From: Haemonchus contortus
Taxonomy: Eukaryota; Nematoda; Chromadorea; Rhabditida; Trichostrongylidae
Direction of reading: 5' to 3'
DNA: 64,000 nt
Assembly (NCBI GenBank): GCA_000469685.2
Contig: LS997562.1
Location: 16,400,325-16,464,324 of the forward strand
Below the pieces are notes generated by a model. That model saw only the letters and a program-made list of their open reading frames with translations, had not been told where the DNA came from and did not search any database. This document shows positions 62,101-64,000 of the stretch, in pieces (positions within the stretch are counted from its first letter, which is position 1; the number at the start of each line of letters is the position of its first letter). Made by a program: the position numbers and the translations under genes.

Positions 62101-63849
62101 TCTCCAATATTGTTAGACTGAAAAAGCACTCGCAATGTCCGACGGAGCTGCTGTCATGTATGAATTCTACTCGGATCTACCCTACTGCAACGTCTTACAT
62201 CTGCCTATATACCACCACAGGCAGAATGGGCATATCGTTATCCTAGTTTTACCTTCCAAAATTCGCCGCGCTATAACGCCGATGAAAATGCACCTGGTCC
62301 TGGTAGGATTCGAATAGACGATCTAAAAGACTGCCACCAGTTGTCGATGGAGCTATGGCTCGGCCCGTCGCGCAGTAACTGTCTAGCAAGACTGTGTTGC
62401 TGTATAGTATGTTGGAGAGAACTAGACGATATAGGCAACTATGGCCATGGCGGCTATGGTAAATCAATCTGCTTGCTGTCTGTAATCTATAAACTTTTCA
62501 CGCGAGTAATCCTTAACAGGCTTGGCAGAATACTAGTGGTAAGTGGGGAACATCTAGCAAGCAGGGTTTTGGAAAGAGTTCAGTCCATTGATCACATCCA
62601 CACTGTCACAAGACTCAGTGAAGCATCACCAGTGTACAGGATGTTGTTTTGTCTTACTTCATTGATCTGAACTTCTTTGATACCGTCGGGTCGGAAACGG
62701 TCATTGGAACCTTAGGTAGTCAAGGTGTTCCTACCCAATGTACATCGTACGAGAAATTTATTGTTTGTTCGGAGAGAGGGAGAGTGGGTCGGCAATACTT
62801 CATGCATCATTTAAAATGAGGAGACATGGAAATGAAGGACGCCACGCTGCTCACATCGTCTCTAAGTCATCATCTTTTCGACAGTGCGGTCCTTCTTGCT
62901 TTGAATTACGCCTCGGAGACCGGGCTCAAAGAATCGAAAGTCATGTAGACCTTACGCTACATACGATACTGTGATGTCCATTGGAAAAGGGCGACCATTG
63001 AGTGTATCCCTCGGGACGTCAAGCGAACACCAGGACGACCGCCAGGGAGGTGGTCACGCTTTTCCACGGAAGTTCGGAACGAAAGGAATGCTATACCTCG
63101 TGTTCCTGTTGCAAAGACGATTCACTGGACTACTACGGCCTGCGAGAGGGACAAATGAAGGCATTACTGGTGCTCGCTCGAGGGCACCAATGACAATGGG
63201 ACAACAGGTGATACAGATGAACATTTATCTATTATGGAATGTCTTCTGGAGAGGGATTATTGTTTTCATTTAGTCGTTGCATCTCATGTGTGTGTGGGGA
63301 AAGGACCTCAGATCGACATCAGCCACTTTCCTCCACCGAATTCTTCACGGTGTCAGCCCAATTTAAATCTAATCATGCAAAACGAAAAATCCTGTCTAAT
63401 AGTTATTCCTTGTAAACTCTTTCAGATTATTTGATGGTGATTCCTCTAGTATAGTAGCAGTTTCGAGTAGTTTTAATTGATCGTATAAATTACTTTTCTC
63501 TCTTTAAACCGCTCCGCATCGGTTAGATAAACTAGAACATCGATTTATGATAGTAATTTTCAAGGCAACATTTCGATTCAAGAAGATACCTCGAGCAAGA
63601 CGGTTCATTCAATGGTGTGGATGGCAAATCGACACGAAGAAGGAAAAGGTTCCACTTTTTTTGTCAGTCGATTAATTTAGTCTGCTCTGAACCAACCAGT
63701 TGAGGTACACAGATGTTGAGGAGTAAAATGAGACAGAAATCCATACCTTGCCCGGTTCGAATACTATCACTTTGCAGGTGTTCAAAATACGTTCAGATGC
63801 TCAGTTGCTGTATGCACAACATTGCTACTCTGGAAGCGAGTACGCAAGG
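49896..63849 (+). CDS. Telomerase reverse transcriptase (partial, 3' end outside window)
   Basis: TERT copies the telomerase RNA template onto chromosome ends in the nucleus. Predicted exons: 49896-50132, 50848-51117, 52019-52215, 52275-52659, 53907-54164, 55933-56009, 57755-57875, 59168-59327, 60287-60370, 61586-61702, 61843-61905, 63565-63648 and 63778-63849; every junction except within the fourth exon is in phase. Order of TERT signatures: QFP-like RNA-binding segment ([19 protein letters not shown]), T motif ([20 protein letters not shown]), motifs 1/2 ([13 protein letters not shown]), motif A ([11 protein letters not shown], catalytic Asp), B' ([12 protein letters not shown]), C ([12 protein letters not shown], Asp-Asp), D ([11 protein letters not shown]) and E ([14 protein letters not shown]). 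The three catalytic aspartates are present. The gene is about 14 kb here and continues past the right edge, so the C-terminal extension is missing. Some divergent N-terminal exons are less sure than the RT exons. The ATG follows a CAG acceptor by 3 nt. The symbol is left blank because nematode naming depends on species. Confidence 0.85.
50300..50800 (+). repeat. Microsatellite plus degenerate tandem repeat (TERT intron)
   Basis: A (TGTC/TGTG)n tract at 50308-50352 is followed by about three diverged units of roughly 130-150 bp, each with AGGTGGCAGAACTGGACTCC-like and GGGGCG(A/T)GGC blocks. The junction (microsatellite then GGAAATTCATAAC-like text) recurs in inverse orientation at 37920-38015. 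Confidence 0.55.
50848..51117 (+). CDS. TERT putative second exon
   Basis: Open for exactly 90 codons between AAGGCAG and CAG/GTCACT, phase 0 at both ends. It has no strong family motif. It is assigned to TERT because it matches phase on both sides and lies between TERT exons. Confidence 0.45.
52019..52215 (+). CDS. TERT exon, start of RNA-binding domain
   Basis: Begins after CATGCCAG and ends AAGAG/GTTTGC. Encodes a charged helical stretch leading into the RNA-binding domain. The following intron is only 59 bp (52216-52274), and the split Arg codon is restored across it. Confidence 0.65.
52275..52659 (+). CDS. TERT RNA-binding (QFP-like) exon with a frame problem
   Basis: The 5' part encodes [20 protein letters not shown] and [17 protein letters not shown], matching the TERT RNA-binding domain. 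The 3' part that fits the domain ([20 protein letters not shown], about 52597-52656) is in the next frame and joins the T-motif exon in phase. Somewhere between about 52460 and 52600 there must be a short intron, a frameshift or a sequence error. No splice pair I tried was convincing. Confidence 0.65.
52765..52880 (+). repeat. tRNA-derived SINE family 1, head fragment
   Basis: GGCGGAGGTGGTGTAAAGGC and AGTGGCGCACTATC (box A), then ACGGGTTCGAATCCCG (box B), the best tRNA-like promoter in the window. It is truncated after about 110 bp, in a TERT intron. Confidence 0.7.
52915..53175 (-). repeat. tRNA-derived SINE family 1, copy facing the previous one
   Basis: Minus-orientation copy (GCACTCGACATCCATTCAGA, CCTCAGATGATCTTAC, GCACCACATCCGCC) directly beside the plus-strand head fragment. 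Confidence 0.65.
53907..54164 (+). CDS. TERT T-motif and motif 1/2 exon
   Basis: Acceptor ATTCAG. Encodes the TERT-specific T motif ([11 protein letters not shown]...[10 protein letters not shown]), then a basic linker and [17 protein letters not shown], which aligns with RT motifs 1 and 2. Donor is taken at GTAGAC (54165), which leaves two bases that fit the next exon. Confidence 0.75.
54681..55086. repeat. GGCACAGTTCAC-type MITE, copy 9 (TERT intron)
   Basis: Right end TATAGTGAGCTGTGCCTTCA, weak left end near TCCACTATAATTGTGAGG. Lies in the intron between the motif 1/2 exon and the next exon. Confidence 0.5.
55933..56009 (+). CDS. TERT exon between motifs 2 and A
   Basis: Encodes [20 protein letters not shown]. 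It starts at the second of two nearby AG sites (55932), because only that one keeps the frame with the previous exon, and ends at GAG/GTAAAG in phase with the motif A exon. Confidence 0.65.
57541..57693. repeat. 153-bp inverted-repeat element in a TERT intron
   Basis: AACGAAAACTCAGTCCGGCA... at the left is mirrored by ...TGCCGGACTGAATTTTCGTT at the right, with arms of about 37 bp. It lies 61 bp upstream of the motif A exon. Confidence 0.7.
57755..57875 (+). CDS. TERT motif A exon
   Basis: Acceptor ATTTTAG, donor GTATAA. Encodes [14 protein letters not shown], the motif A block with the first catalytic Asp, then helix [14 protein letters not shown]. Split codons on both sides are restored. 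Confidence 0.8.
58330..58960. other. GC-richer block in a TERT intron, unidentified
   Basis: About 600 bp of distinctly higher GC than the flanking intron, with short overlapping ORFs and no recognisable protein. Probably an unidentified transposon fragment between the motif A exon and the next exon. Confidence 0.35.
59168..59327 (+). CDS. TERT exon between motifs A and B'
   Basis: Acceptor CTTCAG, ends GAG/GTTAGC. Encodes [18 protein letters not shown] and a lysine-rich end, corresponding to the stretch after motif A in TERT. Confidence 0.7.
60287..60370 (+). CDS. TERT motif B' exon
   Basis: Acceptor TTTTCCAG, donor GTGAGT. The 28 codons include [17 protein letters not shown], a clear B' block with the conserved Q-G-x-P-Q-G. 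Confidence 0.85.
60880..61157 (-). repeat. tRNA-derived SINE family 1, best copy
   Basis: Minus orientation. The right end GCGCCACTTGCCACTAGACC plus the GGGATTCGAACCCC box B complement give a good split Pol III promoter. It lies in the TERT intron between the B' and C exons. Confidence 0.8.
61586..61702 (+). CDS. TERT motif C exon
   Basis: Acceptor TTTCAG, donor GTAAGT. Encodes [18 protein letters not shown]. The double Asp is the second part of the RT catalytic triad, and the context (Leu-Leu-Arg before, hydrophobic after) is TERT-like rather than retrotransposon-like. Confidence 0.9.
61843..61905 (+). CDS. TERT motif D exon
   Basis: 21 codons between TTTCAG and GTGAGT, ending [13 protein letters not shown], the motif D block. 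Confidence 0.8.
62021..62132 (+). repeat. tRNA-derived SINE family 2, copy (TERT intron)
   Basis: GGTAATGGGTAAGAGCACTG (box A region), GAGTTCAAGTCCCGTCC (box B), then the shared AGGCCGAAGTTT. The tail is lost. Confidence 0.65.
62340..63200 (+). pseudogene. RTE-type non-LTR retrotransposon relic in a TERT intron
   Basis: [19 protein letters not shown] and [16 protein letters not shown] match RT motifs 1-2 of RTE/BovB-like elements (62460-62620). [16 protein letters not shown] text near 62700 fits the stretch before motif B. After an internal deletion, [15 protein letters not shown] (near 62900) and [19 protein letters not shown] (near 63000-63060) match the element's C-terminal region. There are several stops and frame changes. 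It lies in the 1.66-kb intron between the motif D and motif E exons of TERT, in the same orientation. Confidence 0.75.
63565..63648 (+). CDS. TERT motif E exon
   Basis: 28 codons, phase 0, containing [17 protein letters not shown]. The W-C-G-x-x-I/L-D-T pattern is the TERT primer-grip motif E. Confidence 0.85.
63778..63849 (+). CDS. TERT exon after motif E
   Basis: 24 codons from TTTGCAG to a GTCAG donor: [20 protein letters not shown] and a short tail, corresponding to the start of the C-terminal extension. Later exons lie beyond the window. Confidence 0.65.
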
Positions 63850-64000
63850 GTCAGTTCAAGGAGGACTTTTCAACCCCTTAACCCATTGTACAATCCAATG
63901 TTGTTTTTTATACTTAAAATTCATTTTAAATACCAGTTTCTTTCTAGCAGCGTATTCTGCGTCGACGCATTGCTTGGGCGCAAGAGAAGGCTAAATAGAT

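Overview
The window looks like nuclear DNA of a nematode, most likely a parasitic clade V worm of hookworm/strongylid type. That placement is inference. It rests on short exons bounded by TTTCAG-type acceptors and GTAAG/GTGAG donors, start codons lying 2-5 nt after such an acceptor (the pattern of spliced-leader trans-splicing), long repeat-filled introns, RTE-type retrotransposon relics, and abundant tRNA-derived SINEs and MITEs. It is not prokaryotic: there are no operonic ORF runs or ribosome binding sites, and most short ORFs in the window are noise.

Layout. 0-32 kb is repeat-rich, with one candidate coding exon split by a tiny hairpin insertion (2.16-3.08 kb), one clean signal-peptide exon behind a trans-splice-like acceptor (16.04-16.13 kb), a decayed DDE-type transposase (28.9-29.6 kb) and a near-perfect 227-bp foldback (29.67-29.89 kb). 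33.0-35.75 kb is an endogenous viral element: a totivirus-like RNA-dependent RNA polymerase in three overlapping or abutting frames, with its motif C changed. 36-43 kb holds foldback elements, MITEs, an RTE tail and nested insertions.

43-49.3 kb carries a complete seven-exon gene of unknown function (325 aa, all junctions in phase). One copy of a 1.44-kb Mutator-like element sits about 27 bp upstream of its ATG and a second copy sits in its first intron. Both have matching 9-bp target duplications.

49.9 kb to the right edge is a telomerase reverse transcriptase (TERT) gene on the plus strand. I could follow 13 exons: putative N-terminal exons, the RNA-binding (QFP-like) region, the T motif, motifs 1/2, A, B', C, D and E, and the start of the C-terminal extension. 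The gene runs off the window. Its introns hold SINEs, MITEs, a tandem repeat and an RTE relic. One exon (52275-52659) needs a frame change that I could not resolve.

The two items most worth following are the totivirus-like integration and the TERT gene with its upstream neighbour. Everything here was read by eye: exon ends are predicted from phase and splice consensus, repeat limits are approximate, and no database search was run.
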